Assembly: GCA_030141605.1 (NCBI GenBank)
Contig: JAQGDQ010000045.1
Coordinates: forward strand, 250,001 to 310,000
Direction of reading: 5' to 3'
Length of the DNA stretch: 60,000 nt
Source of the DNA: Tubiluchus corallicola
Taxonomy: Eukaryota; Priapulida; Priapulimorpha; Priapulimorphida; Tubiluchidae
Shown here piece after piece: positions 1-12,400 of the stretch. How positions within the stretch are numbered: the stretch's first letter is position 1; each line of letters begins with the position of its first letter. Both the position numbers and the translations under genes were made by a program. The notes below the pieces were generated by a model. That model worked only from the letters and a program-made list of their open reading frames with translations. It had not been told where the DNA came from and did no database searches.

Positions 1-228
1 GTTATTAGTTATTAGACACGGTGATGCATTGAAATATTGTTAACTGACATTGTGAACAAAAATTGGCTCCTTTCAAGTCTCTCTTAAATTCAACTGCCCA
101 GTCTTCACCTTAAATAAAATTTGAAATCCTTTTGTTCTTAATAGTTCTGACTAATATGCATATGATTTCCTGTTTTTGTAAAAGTTGTAATGATTCCTAT
201 TCACTCATGATGTGAAGCTTTCTTTCAG

Positions 229-413
229 GCAAAATAGAAGCAAATTCTATGCTATTGGGCAATGCTGATTTCCACAGTGCAATACCACAGGTGTCACAGC
301 TCATTGAGAACCTCCACACAAATCGTAAACAGCTTCACCATCAGTGGCATGTCAAGAAGTTGAAGTTGGATCAGTGCTTTCAGTTACGACTTTTTGAACA
401 AGATGCTGAAAAA
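229..413 (+). CDS. trio: trio exon 1 of window: spectrin-repeat segment
   Basis: Acceptor tctttcag before 229 and donor gtgagta at 414. The first two bases complete a codon split with an exon upstream of the window; the exon ends in phase 0. It reads [15 protein letters not shown].. and ends [18 protein letters not shown], nearly identical to vertebrate Trio as known. The ATG at 249 is an internal methionine, not a start, because the frame is open back to the acceptor. Confidence 0.95.
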
Positions 414-3400
414 GTGAGTAGTTTTACCCCGAGGCATTCAACTCCCTTCATGAGTTGTGTTATAAGATGTAGATCTTAATTAAAGATAAGTGAATGGATC
501 ATAGTTAACCTCAGTATACACAGTTGTTTTGGGCCATTGCAGAATTTATATACCAAATTGATACAATTATTTTTTTCATAGAAATGATTACTTACATTAC
601 TACCGAAAAGCGCCTTAAAATGAAAAGCATTGACAACTTTCTTTCACTAAATATTTTCCATTTTTCTCATACATTACATTTCAAGTGCGGTCGTAATTCA
701 AAAAAATTACTGAACAAACCAATGGAAATGAATGTATTTGTAACTTTGTTAGAAATGAAAATAATCCTAGCTGAATTTCGTGGCGTGCTAGGTGATCGGA
801 GTAGATGATTTGCCACAATATGTGTTTGGCTAAATTCTGCTAGTTGCATGCTTCCGCAAATTCTGTTCTTATATAGAAACTGTTTAAGGTGTATTTTGTT
901 ATATGATCATATGAAATTGTCCATCGGTACCAATGAGGTGCAATTTACATTTGCTGTCATGCTAAAGTTAATGACTATGAGTTATTTTTAGCAGCACTTG
1001 CTACTATTTTTTGTACTTATGTAAATCACAAATGCAATAGTGTTCTTGATAAATTTGAATATTTTGTTAATCGCTTTTAAGCATTTATATGTTGAAAGTT
1101 TATGTTTGGTGGTAAACTTTCGAAAAGCCTCTCTGTGACACTTGAAAACTTCTTTCAGATGTTTGAATGGATTGCTCACAACAGAGAGTTGTTTCTAGTC
1201 AATTACACAGAGGTGGGCGAATCTTACCAAGTTGCCAAAGAACTGCAGGATGAGCACAATCATTTCGCCATGACCTGCATGGTAGATTTTCTGATACCGT
1301 CATAATCTTTTTGACACAGTGATTGATAATTCATTTTCCATGATTAACAATTCTGCATTTAGTTTTAGCTTGTGAAAGTTATCTCGTGGATGGTATTCCT
1401 GATAATAAAGCATTAATATTATTTTCAGTTTTACATGTCAAGGAAAATTAGTCTTTTCAATTTGTATGTTGTGTCTGTTTTTTCTTTAAGTGCGAAGTGA
1501 AGGATGTTTGATAATGACTTTTCAATTATAGATTATAAATGAATCTATATAAATGACCCAAAGTCTCTGCTATTAATATACAGCACAATTTTCAGAAGTT
1601 TATATGTTTAATATATATAGTTTCTTTTGAGTTCTGTATTAGAAACTAAGCATATTATGTTTTTGTAGATGAAATTATATCCATTCTATGTTTTATTTAT
1701 TTGTTAATAGCCTTGTGATGTTTAATTAAAAAACTACTTAACTGAATAATCGAAAGTAGTTGCCAGTAGAGGCATCTTAATATTGAGTCAAAAATCTTTG
1801 CAGTTGGCCTAAGTTAATAAAATATTGTAAAAATTTAGCAAACGTGCATCATTTTTACAGAATGTTTATGTGAATATTAATCGAATAATGACGGTAGCAA
1901 CGCGGCTTATAGAGGCAGGACATTACGCCATTCATCAAATTAAAGTCATAGCTGCCAAACTTGATCGTGAGTGGAAGACATTTGCTGCGGCCATCGACGA
2001 TCGAAGTACGGTTCTAACCATGTCTGTGATGTTTCATAAAAAGTCTGAGCATGTAAGTGTTTGACTATTAGAAATTAGAAAAAAATTAAGATACAATAGT
2101 GATTTTTAAGGTTTTGTTAACTGTGCAAATCATCATCACCATCATTATCATAATATTTTATCACCTCAGCTGTAACTACTTGTTTTTACGGATGTCCATG
2201 CCATTGATAAGTTTTTGAGAAACGTGTTTGTATTGAGTTTGTTAGTTGTTCTGTGAAACTAGATTCAGCATGAAAGGAAAACTGTGAAAAATAAACAAAA
2301 AATAAAAACTTCATTTTAATAAAAATGTGGCAAGTGCTAACTTTAAATGTTATAAGATTATACAGACAAACACACAATTATGCCAGTCTTGAAGTTTCTA
2401 TTGTGCTGTTACTGGAAGTTACAAATAAGCATTACAAACTCAAACGAAACTAAATTGCTCATCACATTTAGATGATTTATGCAATTATAAACTATCAGAC
2501 GCTAATTCTGAACTTTTTTCGTTTTTTAGTATCTTGCAAATATTGACCACTGGCTAACTCAGTGTCATTGCGAGGAACTCTGCACAGATGTCACTGTCTT
2601 AGAGGAGATGATACATCAACATCAAGGGCTTTATGAAAATGTCACTCAGTATTACACTGAGGTAATGTGTTAATTGTTAGCACTGTGTTTTGCATTTCTG
2701 AATTGTAATTACTAAAGAAGTGTTATTTTTTTCATTAAACATAGCAGTCTAGTTGTTTTCTAAAGAAAGGTTATGAAATTCAATGTAATTATGCATACTG
2801 CATAAGTTAACAAATCATTTTCATTTTTTGATGTTTTTGTTATTGTTTTTAATCAGAAAGTTCTTGCTTTGTACAAGCACTGTCTAAAATTGTTATCAAA
2901 CTAATACTTTCATGAAACTTGTTTGCAATAACTATCAGACTGTTTAACTTATACCTTTTAACTATGGTGCAAGATGACAAGAAAGCAAAGTCTGTTTGCC
3001 TGCTGCTTGATGGTTTGATTTTGAAATGAATTTTGGCAAGATTTTGCCACTAACGTTATTTAGTAGTTGCTGATCTATAATCAGCAGCCTCAAGCATTTA
3101 TTGCTGAGGTCATTAAGTGTGATTTGGACAGTCCTAAGGTATGTTAGAGAAACATCACTGTTTGTTTTATGCTGTTTGACTAGTTTAATAGCCTATTACC
3201 CGCAAAACCGTGGTAAGCATTATAAAAATCATTTGCTTTTTTGAACTGTTGGCAGTGTTGTATTTCATCTACAGTTTTTCTAACTAAAGCCAAAACTGTT
3301 TTGTATCTTGTAAACTAATTTTGACATTAATTTTCTCATTACATTTATAGTTATATAATGGATTTACTATAGATGTTTAACTGAGTTGTGTTTTTGCCAC

Positions 3401-6400
3401 AGTTTACTTTATGGAGTGTGTGTGTGTGCGCTGCTATCTATAACAGCATGGCATGTGTTTTTTCAGGCCAATCACTACTCGCGTAAGTTGATGCAGATGT
3501 TGCGGTTACTTGTGCGTGCGTGTTGCAGTCCGCCGTCTTCCAGTACTGACAGTAGCCCAGATCATGTAATAATATGGATGTTGTCTTTTTTTTTGTAAGA
3601 GAATTTTGCTGGATGTGTTCCATCTTAATATTATCAAACAATTTTGACCTATCACTGAACAGTGATGAATTTAGAGCAAGCAACAATTAGAAGTATTTGT
3701 CCTTAATATTTTGTAGATTTGTTATTATTGTTGCATGCTACATTCTAGCAACAAATTTTATACAATTTATGCAAACTGCTTTGGTTTTATTATTACTTTC
3801 CAATTCCATGTAACTTTGCATTGAAATATTTTACTGACATGTTGAGGCATCCAGCAAAAACTCTTATCTGTTCAATGTCATTGTAGTCCTTTGTAGTTTT
3901 ATTAACTTCAACTGTTGGTTTTGTGGACTTTTAAAGATACTGCTTTCTGTGATTGTAAAAAGAAAGTAAATGCTTCCTGTGGTTTCCATTACTTCAGCTA
4001 AGCAAAAGCATATAAATGAATTTGGAAAGTACCGTAGGTTGTTGTTGCACTTTTTCTCCTTTCCTTTGTTTCTGTTGCTTTTGCATGACTTCGGCTTTGA
4101 TGCACATGAAACTGTTTCTCTTTCAGGACCATTTCTTTCTTTATTTTCTTATTCTTTTGTTTCAGATGGCACTTCTTTCATTGCTTTTTCTTCATATTGG
4201 GATTTACAAAGAATGCATTTTTTACTAATATTGGCAGTTTTTTCATTACAGACGTGTTCGGATGGAAAACTGTTATTGGAGTCACTGCAGCAGCCTTTGC
4301 GACACACATCAACGTCAGCAATGTCAGCTGCTGCCCAGGATTACACGAATTCTGCGACTCATGTTCTTGATATGCTGCACGAGATTATAGCTAGACATCG
4401 GCAGTTTGAACAACACTGGCACAACAAAAAAGTAAAGCTGCATCAACGTCTAGGGCTATGCTTATTTCGGCAAGATGTTCAACAGGTTGGTTAATTATAA
4501 CTTTTTGCGCTTCTTCTAAGTAGCTTGTTTGTAAGAGAACAGTTGGAACTGCGGACTGCTATAATCATATTACAAATTAAACCCTCTCAAATGTGGCAGA
4601 CATTCAAGTTTCAAGGTTGTCAAAGGAACAGGTTTTAAAACTTGCTTGTCTTTAGAAGTAATGCCATTTCTATTGCTTGGTTCTTCTTTAGGTCTTATCT
4701 CTTTATTTTTATTTGATTTTGCTAGTTGCAGATTAGTGATTTACCTATTAAATTGAATTTAAAATATCTTTATTGGAGTTTAAGCAATTGGTAATCGAAA
4801 TATTGAGTTTTCTGTCATTAAATCGTCTCATAAACCTGTTTAGCTATTTCAAAATTGGAATGTAAAAATGATGTATGTGTACTAGTTTAAATATATTTCT
4901 GTGTAAGAGAACATCGCAAAAGCGCGGGAATGTTAACCTATTTCCAGTTTTGCCATACTTACCAGTACCTACTTGTATCATACTACTTTGGGCTCCTATT
5001 TAGCTGTCTGGATTGCTATCATTTAGCATGAAAGGCTTTACTAAGATCTTCTAATATAAGAGAAAGTATGCCTAATTACACCGTTTGGAATGTTACTCAT
5101 GCGGGCTAGCTTAGGTGATTAGATCTCTTGCTAAATTGACTGAACTATTGCGAGTTCAAATCTCAGCTGACTGTTCTAATTTGGTGTCATGTTTTGACAA
5201 AACAACTTCTTGGCTGGTTTGGCTTCTACAATACACTGGTGATGCTAAGAGAAAGAAGTACTTTTAACAGGCAGTGAAAGCTTTATAAACTAATTACGTG
5301 CCTCCAATTTCGTATTGCACAACAAATAAAGGATTAATTCCTTCTCCAAGCTAGACTATTGCACAAACATAGAAAGGAGCACTTTGTGTAAAAATATATT
5401 CTGCACTTTGCTCTTTTGGCTTACTCCTTTTTTCTAGCACAACATGCAGTAAGCTTAAAATAGTCACAGTTTAAAATAGAAACTTTTAAACTAAACATGC
5501 CTTTCTATGTTTATGATTTTCATGTTTATTGACATTTACAATACTTTCATTAGAAAGCGAACTAGTTCAAATCAATATTTTGGGGTATTATTTTACACAC
5601 TAGTAGCCTGTACATAAAAGTAGCATTTTCATATCAGAATTTTCTAGAATATGCCTTCATGTTTGCAGGTATTAGATTGGTTGGAAAATCACGGTGAAGT
5701 GTTTTTACGGAAGAATATGGGGATTGGAAAATCACTGCAAAGAGCAAAAACACTTCAGAAAAGTCACGAGCATTTTGAAAATGTCGCTCAGGTAACATGC
5801 TAAAACACTAACTCATATGAATGTGCAGGATGCTTAGTTTCGGAGAAAATTTGTGTGTTTAGCACACGGCATGCCCAAATGTTTAATGTTGGTGCAAATG
5901 TACAGCGTCTTTTGATGCCTTAACTGAGCAATTTAGTGCTTAAGGTATCTGCCTTTAAATGGCTCAGATACATGTATCAAAAAGACAATTGTGGCATTCA
6001 AATTCTAGTTGTAAAACTGATAATTATAGTAGAATTGAAGATGCTCAAGTCCTTAAATGATCCTTCGTATGTATCGAAGATAATCCCATTGCTGTAGCCT
6101 GTTGGTGTGTACAGTCTTGTAAGCTATGCATTTTAAGGCTCCTTCAACAAAAAAAGAAGATGGTTAATGGCAAAATGTCTCTTTTTTATCATGTGTTTAT
6201 TCAGAATGTTTCTTCTAGAAAAATTATTATACTATATGATTTGTCCATTTTGGCAAAATTTAAAAGGGATTTTGTTCGTAAGAGTGGCTACTTAATTGTG
6301 AAATGGATGGAATAATGCTAAACTAAATTCCCTATATTAATGTATATTGCATTGATCAATGCTATTTTGCAGCTTAATGTAGACGAGCATGTAATAGTCC

Positions 6401-9400
6401 ACGTACTGAGTGTAGAATACCTTTTGCAAAACACAATAGAATGATATTCGTGTTTGTATTTTGCAGAACACTTTTACAAATGCTGACAAGTTATTGCAAG
6501 CGGCAGAAGAATTGGCACAAACCGGTGAATGTGATCCAGATGAGATATATGCCGTTGCACACGAGCTTGAGAGCCAAATACAAAGGTTCCTTGCACGTGT
6601 AGAACAACGTCGCATGCTACTCAAAATGTCCGTCTCTTTTCATACGCATACAAAGGAGGTTGGTTAAAGTTAATAAATATCTCTTACCATTTTATGCTTA
6701 TATTTTATCATGTATTCGTCTAAAAGTTTACTTTTGTTTCTGTGCTGTTGCTACCATTTAAACTCCTGTTTATTATGTAGAAACTCATTTTAGCTTAAAT
6801 AAATTATCCAGAGAACACCATACCAAAGCGATGTTCCGAACAGTTGGTCGAGAAAACATAACTTGCACCTTGCATATTTTTGTTTCCGGACAGCTTACGG
6901 CTTGGTATGATGACTTAAGGCAGGAGTTGCAGTCAACTGAGATTGCCGATTCAGTTGAAACAGCCGAGCAGTTGTTGAATCAGTTCCACCAACAGCGTGA
7001 TGCAACTATTGATGCTTCTATTAATACCATTAGTGAAGGAGAAAGTTTGCTTGAACAATTGCAGTGAGTTTTTTCTGTTTACTGAAATGACTTAAATGAG
7101 AGATATTTTAATTTCAATAAAATTCTTTTTACTTTATATTACAATATAATATTGTAAAATATATAATAGAATGTTTACACTACTGTAAAAGACTTCTGGC
7201 GAGTTTCTGATGGGATCCATAAGAGATGGTTCTAATTGTTTTGTTGATGTTATAAAGATTTTTTAAACGACTATGTACATATTAAACTATTTCTGAAGCT
7301 TTATATTTTGAGTTGGTAACCTTTTCCGTTTGGTTCACAGGTTAAGGTACACCTTTACATGTGTGCGCTATGTGTGATAGGTGATACATAATGCATATAC
7401 ATCAATTTGTATGTAACTGCGTAGAGGTGTTTCCATGTAATGTTTATTCCATGATCTGAATTCAGACAAACGTAATCGCTATCATCCGAATACGCATCAT
7501 GCTGCATTGCCTTACTGTAGAATTCATATGCAGCTGGAAGTTGCCATTGCCTAGTTGATTTAGGGAGTTTTGAAGTTTTCGTTGACCATTCTCATTTATT
7601 AGCTTTCTGGTCAGGTGAGTTTTGGTCACATTAGGATTTACACACAATATTTCTTCCACTTGAGTTTTTGAAAGGTGGAAGAAGCCTATAATATGTGATA
7701 TTATTCTCTCCACAGTGAAATGTTGTGTACCCAAAATCTGGAGGATCACGGATAATGTGGATCATGGTTCACGTATCACGCATTATGCATAAAAGTCCTA
7801 CCTTTACGCTGGCTGACTTTTTGCAGCCCACACTATCATTACATTTCTTTTAACAGAAATACTGGAATGTGTGAGGATTCAACATCTAGTTCATCGTATG
7901 ATAATGTATCAGAAATGCTGACGCAATTAAACGAGACCCGGTCACAGTTAGATGAATTGTGGTCTGCTAGGAAACTCAAGCTGGAGCTTTCTTTACAGCT
8001 AAGACTATTTGAAAGAGATGCATTAGAGGTAACATTTCTAAAGATTTGCAATTGTTTATTTTTATATTTGCAGTTTGATTTTCAGCTGTAGACATTTTCT
8101 AAAGTTTGTGTTGCTATGACTAGTAACTAATGGCTGATCGGCAATAAAATGAGTTTATGTACGCTGCCTGTGATTAGGTGGCACTCGTAGATTCTGTTAC
8201 ATCTGATTAAACAGCATCTTTTGTTGATATTAATTAAGTATACCTAACAAAATTTTAAGATAAAATTCTTTTTCTTACTAAAAGTTTATGCAGTGAACTC
8301 AATGTTTGTTTTATTTCACTTTTCATTTTGTGTTATTGGTTTTCATTATAAGTGTAGAAACATGTAACATGTATAGTTGCTTTTAACAGAAGCGAAAATA
8401 GATTATATTGAGCAAATGAGACAAGAAATATGAAATGAGCAGTTTTTGATAAAATAATCATTTTTTCATTGTCCAAGACTATGTTTTTGGCTTGCATTGT
8501 GCTGAGCGTGTTTTGTTTTTTGATAAGGATTGTCGGAACTTTGCATAAAGAATAGCTTTTTGAGGAACCAGTTTTTCTCAATTTTATTGCTTTTATTTTT
8601 TGCAGCACTGGTGTCATGTCTTAGGAATGTTATTAGTTACAGTAATATTTGTTGATTCTATATCTCCAGTAACTGACATTAACAGCATAAATGATGTTGG
8701 TTTATTGATTCTTATTAAAATTGATAATAAAATGGAACTAAATTATATACAATATTCCCGTTTAACATTATTTAGTTGTCATCACAACTAGAACTTTGGT
8801 CAGAGGAACTTCAGCATACAGAAATCAGTGCAGAGCTTGGAAAAGCAGAGCAGATGTTGACTGTTCACATAGACAGTGTTGGCCACATGCAGAGCAGTAC
8901 CTATGAAGTTTTGCATAGAGGACAGGACTTGATTCAAGTAAAGTTTTTCAGCATTTTCTTTAAAACTGTTTTGCAACTAATGTCGCTGAAGAATCTTAAA
9001 ATTTAATTTCTTATTTTTTAGGAATGTTTCAGTGCATGTCAGAAATGTAAAAAATGGTTATCTTGATGCCAACAGTATTTTAAAACTTCTTACAAGCCTT
9101 CAAGTAAATTTTGTGGTAAAAGGTGAAGTTGACTGTGAAGTCTATTTCTAAAATTTCACCCTTTGTTTAGGCATTGCTTCAACAGTGATTATGTCTTTAG
9201 GTAATAAAACAAATTACTACGCCTTATTACTGTCAATCCAAAATTTACGAAGTATTTAAATTGGACTTAGGTTTTTGAGAATACCGGTGTGAAATTAATG
9301 GCAGATGAACAATACGATGCTCCTACTCGGATACGAGTGCTACTTGAGTTTCTCCATGAAAGGGAAGCGGACTTGGAAGACATGGCCGAGATGAAAAGAG

Positions 9401-12400
9401 TGAAATTAGAACAATGTGTCCAGTTACGTTTATTAGAACAAGAAGCTAAACAGGTATGCTTTTATGCACATTTCTTGAGATTATTATTATTTATTTTTTA
9501 TCTGTTTAGGATGTAATCACATTAGAATAAAAGAAAAATAAAAAATAAAGGATAAAATCGAACATAAAACTACAAAAGCTAAATAATATACATGATGCCT
9601 ATATACAAATGATAGGACATGTGCAAAGTACAAGTTAAAAATAGTGATTATAGAAAAGAACATCAGGCTCTGGGCTACATAAAAGAATGTTTATAAAAAA
9701 GAATATAGTCATTGCACAGACTAGTGGATCATCATTAACTCTCACTGAGAGATTATACCAAATATTTCAGAATTTTATTACAGAAGAAATTTTTGAAACA
9801 TCAAGGTTACAGCATCTAGCTAGCAATGTAGGTGGCAAGTGAAGATTTATTTTCTGCTATGTGAGCTTCAGTGAATTTTTTGTTAGCTTTTCATGGGTTT
9901 TCACAAATTACTTCCTTGTCAAACTGACTTATAAATTTTGTTTTATAAATTCATCAAAAACATTTGATGAAGTGTCACATGAGTCAATTGAGTGACACAC
10001 TGTTTATAGTAGCATGTGATATACTGTCTATAGCATGACAATTGATGACAATTTTTTTCTGGAAATTTAGGCACTCTTTTTCATCACCACAGATTTTTCA
10101 AATGTGAAACACTTGTTGGCTTTTATATTTTATTTCTGTAGGTTGTTAGTTGGATACGAAATGGTGAAGCCATGTTGAATGCTACTTTTTCTGTTCCAAA
10201 CAGTTTGTCAGATGCTGAGCAAATGAGAAGAGAACACGAACAGTTCCAAAATGCAATTGAAGTAAATATCATGCTGATTGTTTTTGTATATTGCACTAAG
10301 TGTACGGCATGAGATAAAAGAAACTCCAACAAAGAACACATAATACATATTATGCTAAAGTATGTTTAATTTATTAAGAAAATTTTCGACTTGTTTACGT
10401 TTTCCTCTTCAGACATTTGCATCTTTGAATGACTCAAGGTGAGAGCATAATGCATTAAAAAATTTGCACTAATAAATTAAACCTTAACCTTTTTAGTAGA
10501 ATATTTGCTATGATGTTTTTCATACAGAGTTTTTTGCACTTTATATTAACTAAGATTGTTAACTGAATATGACCAATTTGACTCGTGTTGCCCAAGGTGG
10601 TACTGAATAGCTCGCTGTTAAGAAACAGAAGAAAATGTGATTTATTTATTGATAATTAGCAAAAGCCTGCAAAACATTGAATTATAATTTATTTACATTT
10701 CTTTAGCCTTTTAATGGTGGCAGTAAGCTAACTGGTATTACTTGTATTACTTGCTAACAGTAGGTTAGTTTAATAAACATCTAAAGGCACACCTAAAGTT
10801 ATTAATGATTTAAAAAGAATTGTAATGCATTCTATAATTCTTCTAGTAAGAAATTACCAAAAAAATGTGAAAAAATACCCTAAAATGGTGATTTTCCCTT
10901 CCCATTTCTTTTGTTTGTTCCAATTTGATTGTTACCTTGTTGAAAAAGAAACCATCAGTGAGTAGAAGCGAAACTGAGACTTTTCATTCGATGTAAAAAT
11001 AAAAATTACATGAAATTTTTATCGTTCTTGTTGAGAAAATACACGTGACACTGACAGAATTAGTATAAATTGGATTGTTTGCTATTTGTAAAAGATGACA
11101 TTTAAGTTAAATATTCAGTAATGCTGATTGCTGATTTTACCAAAAAGCTTGTTAATAAAATTCTTTTGTTAGCTAATAAAAGGTTAAGAACAAAATATAA
11201 ACAGGTACTAATGCTTTTCTCAGATTCGTAAAAGTTTTATTCTTTTTTGTTATTATTGCTTGATTCAAGTCAGCAAGTACTGCAATGAATGGCTACTTTT
11301 TTGTGTTTAAGGGGACGTTAGTTTACTGGCTCCTCAGTACACCTAAAAGCCCTTGTAATAGTTTATTAAACTAAGTGTGATTAAATTTGCGATGATTACT
11401 TCATTTTTAAGCATGCTTAGTAGGGTCCTATCTCTGCAAGTCGGAGAATGTTAAAAACTTTAATATTCTTTTCAGAAAACTCATTTAAGTGCTGTACAGA
11501 TACAGCAGCGTGCGCAATCTATGCTGAAATCTCACCATTACGATCTAGAAGGAGTTCAGACTGTAGCTGATTCGGTTTCCACAAGGTGGCAGCAGCTGAT
11601 GGCTAGAGCTGACGAGCGACATAAGCTGGTGACTGCTTCTACAAATTTTTATAAAACAGCAGAACAGGTACACTCAAATTTCGTTACTTAATAATTATCT
11701 GTTGTCATTTTTTTGAACCTTTGCTACTTAAAAATTATCAGTTGTATTATTTTTATGACATAATGTCAGAGCTTGTAAATGATTTTATTTTTTTCTGACC
11801 TTATCAAAATCTGTTTAAGAAAATTTATCTATTTTCCTAAATAACGATAGAATTGTTCTGGCTTGCAAATTACGTTGAAAAATATGCTGCCACATTGCAG
11901 TGTTCAAACGTGCCTTATATTTTATTTTTGTTATATCCATTTAGCCAAAGACGTAATGCTTACATGAAATGTTAGCTCATTTGGTTAGCCATTGTCGAAT
12001 ATGAAGATTCCTGCAATTTTTTGAATTTTCAAGTACATTGCAATTATTTTGCTATTAAAATAAACTGTGGTGAATAATGGATATCTCACTTTTTATAAAT
12101 TATGAGTAACTACCTTTTTTCCATAAAAAATGGTGAATAATATTGGTGTCATATGTTTAAAGGAGTGCACGAATTTTCTAGGTATATTCAGTGCTCGAGT
12201 CTTTAGAAAGAGAATATAAGCGAGATGAAGACTGGTGTTCAACAGATAAATCAGGCCAAATGGATAAAGCAACACTTATTTCTCAATTGATTAACAAGCA
12301 TCAGGAGCAAAAAGAAGCTTTTCTCAAGGTACTTAGTTGGCTTTGATTGTCCCGCAGTGATAGTATTGGCAAGAAGTTTAAACTCGACAGCAAAAACGTG

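Noticed and set aside
249-251. ATG as a translation start of the gene
   Set aside because: The frame is open back to a good acceptor at 228 and the family continues N-terminally with more spectrin repeats and a Sec14 domain.
4100-4251. Alternative upstream acceptors for exon 5 (AG at 4126 and 4165)
   Set aside because: Extensions of 125 and 86 nt would break the phase-0 junction with exon 4.
3970-4494. A 174-codon ORF as a gene of its own
   Set aside because: Only its last 78 codons (4252-4485) are trio exon 5; the rest is open intron in the same frame, preceding the acceptor.
5101-5175. Functional tRNA gene
   Set aside because: The A- and B-boxes are present but the acceptor stem does not pair and the anticodon arm is unclear; a SINE fits better.
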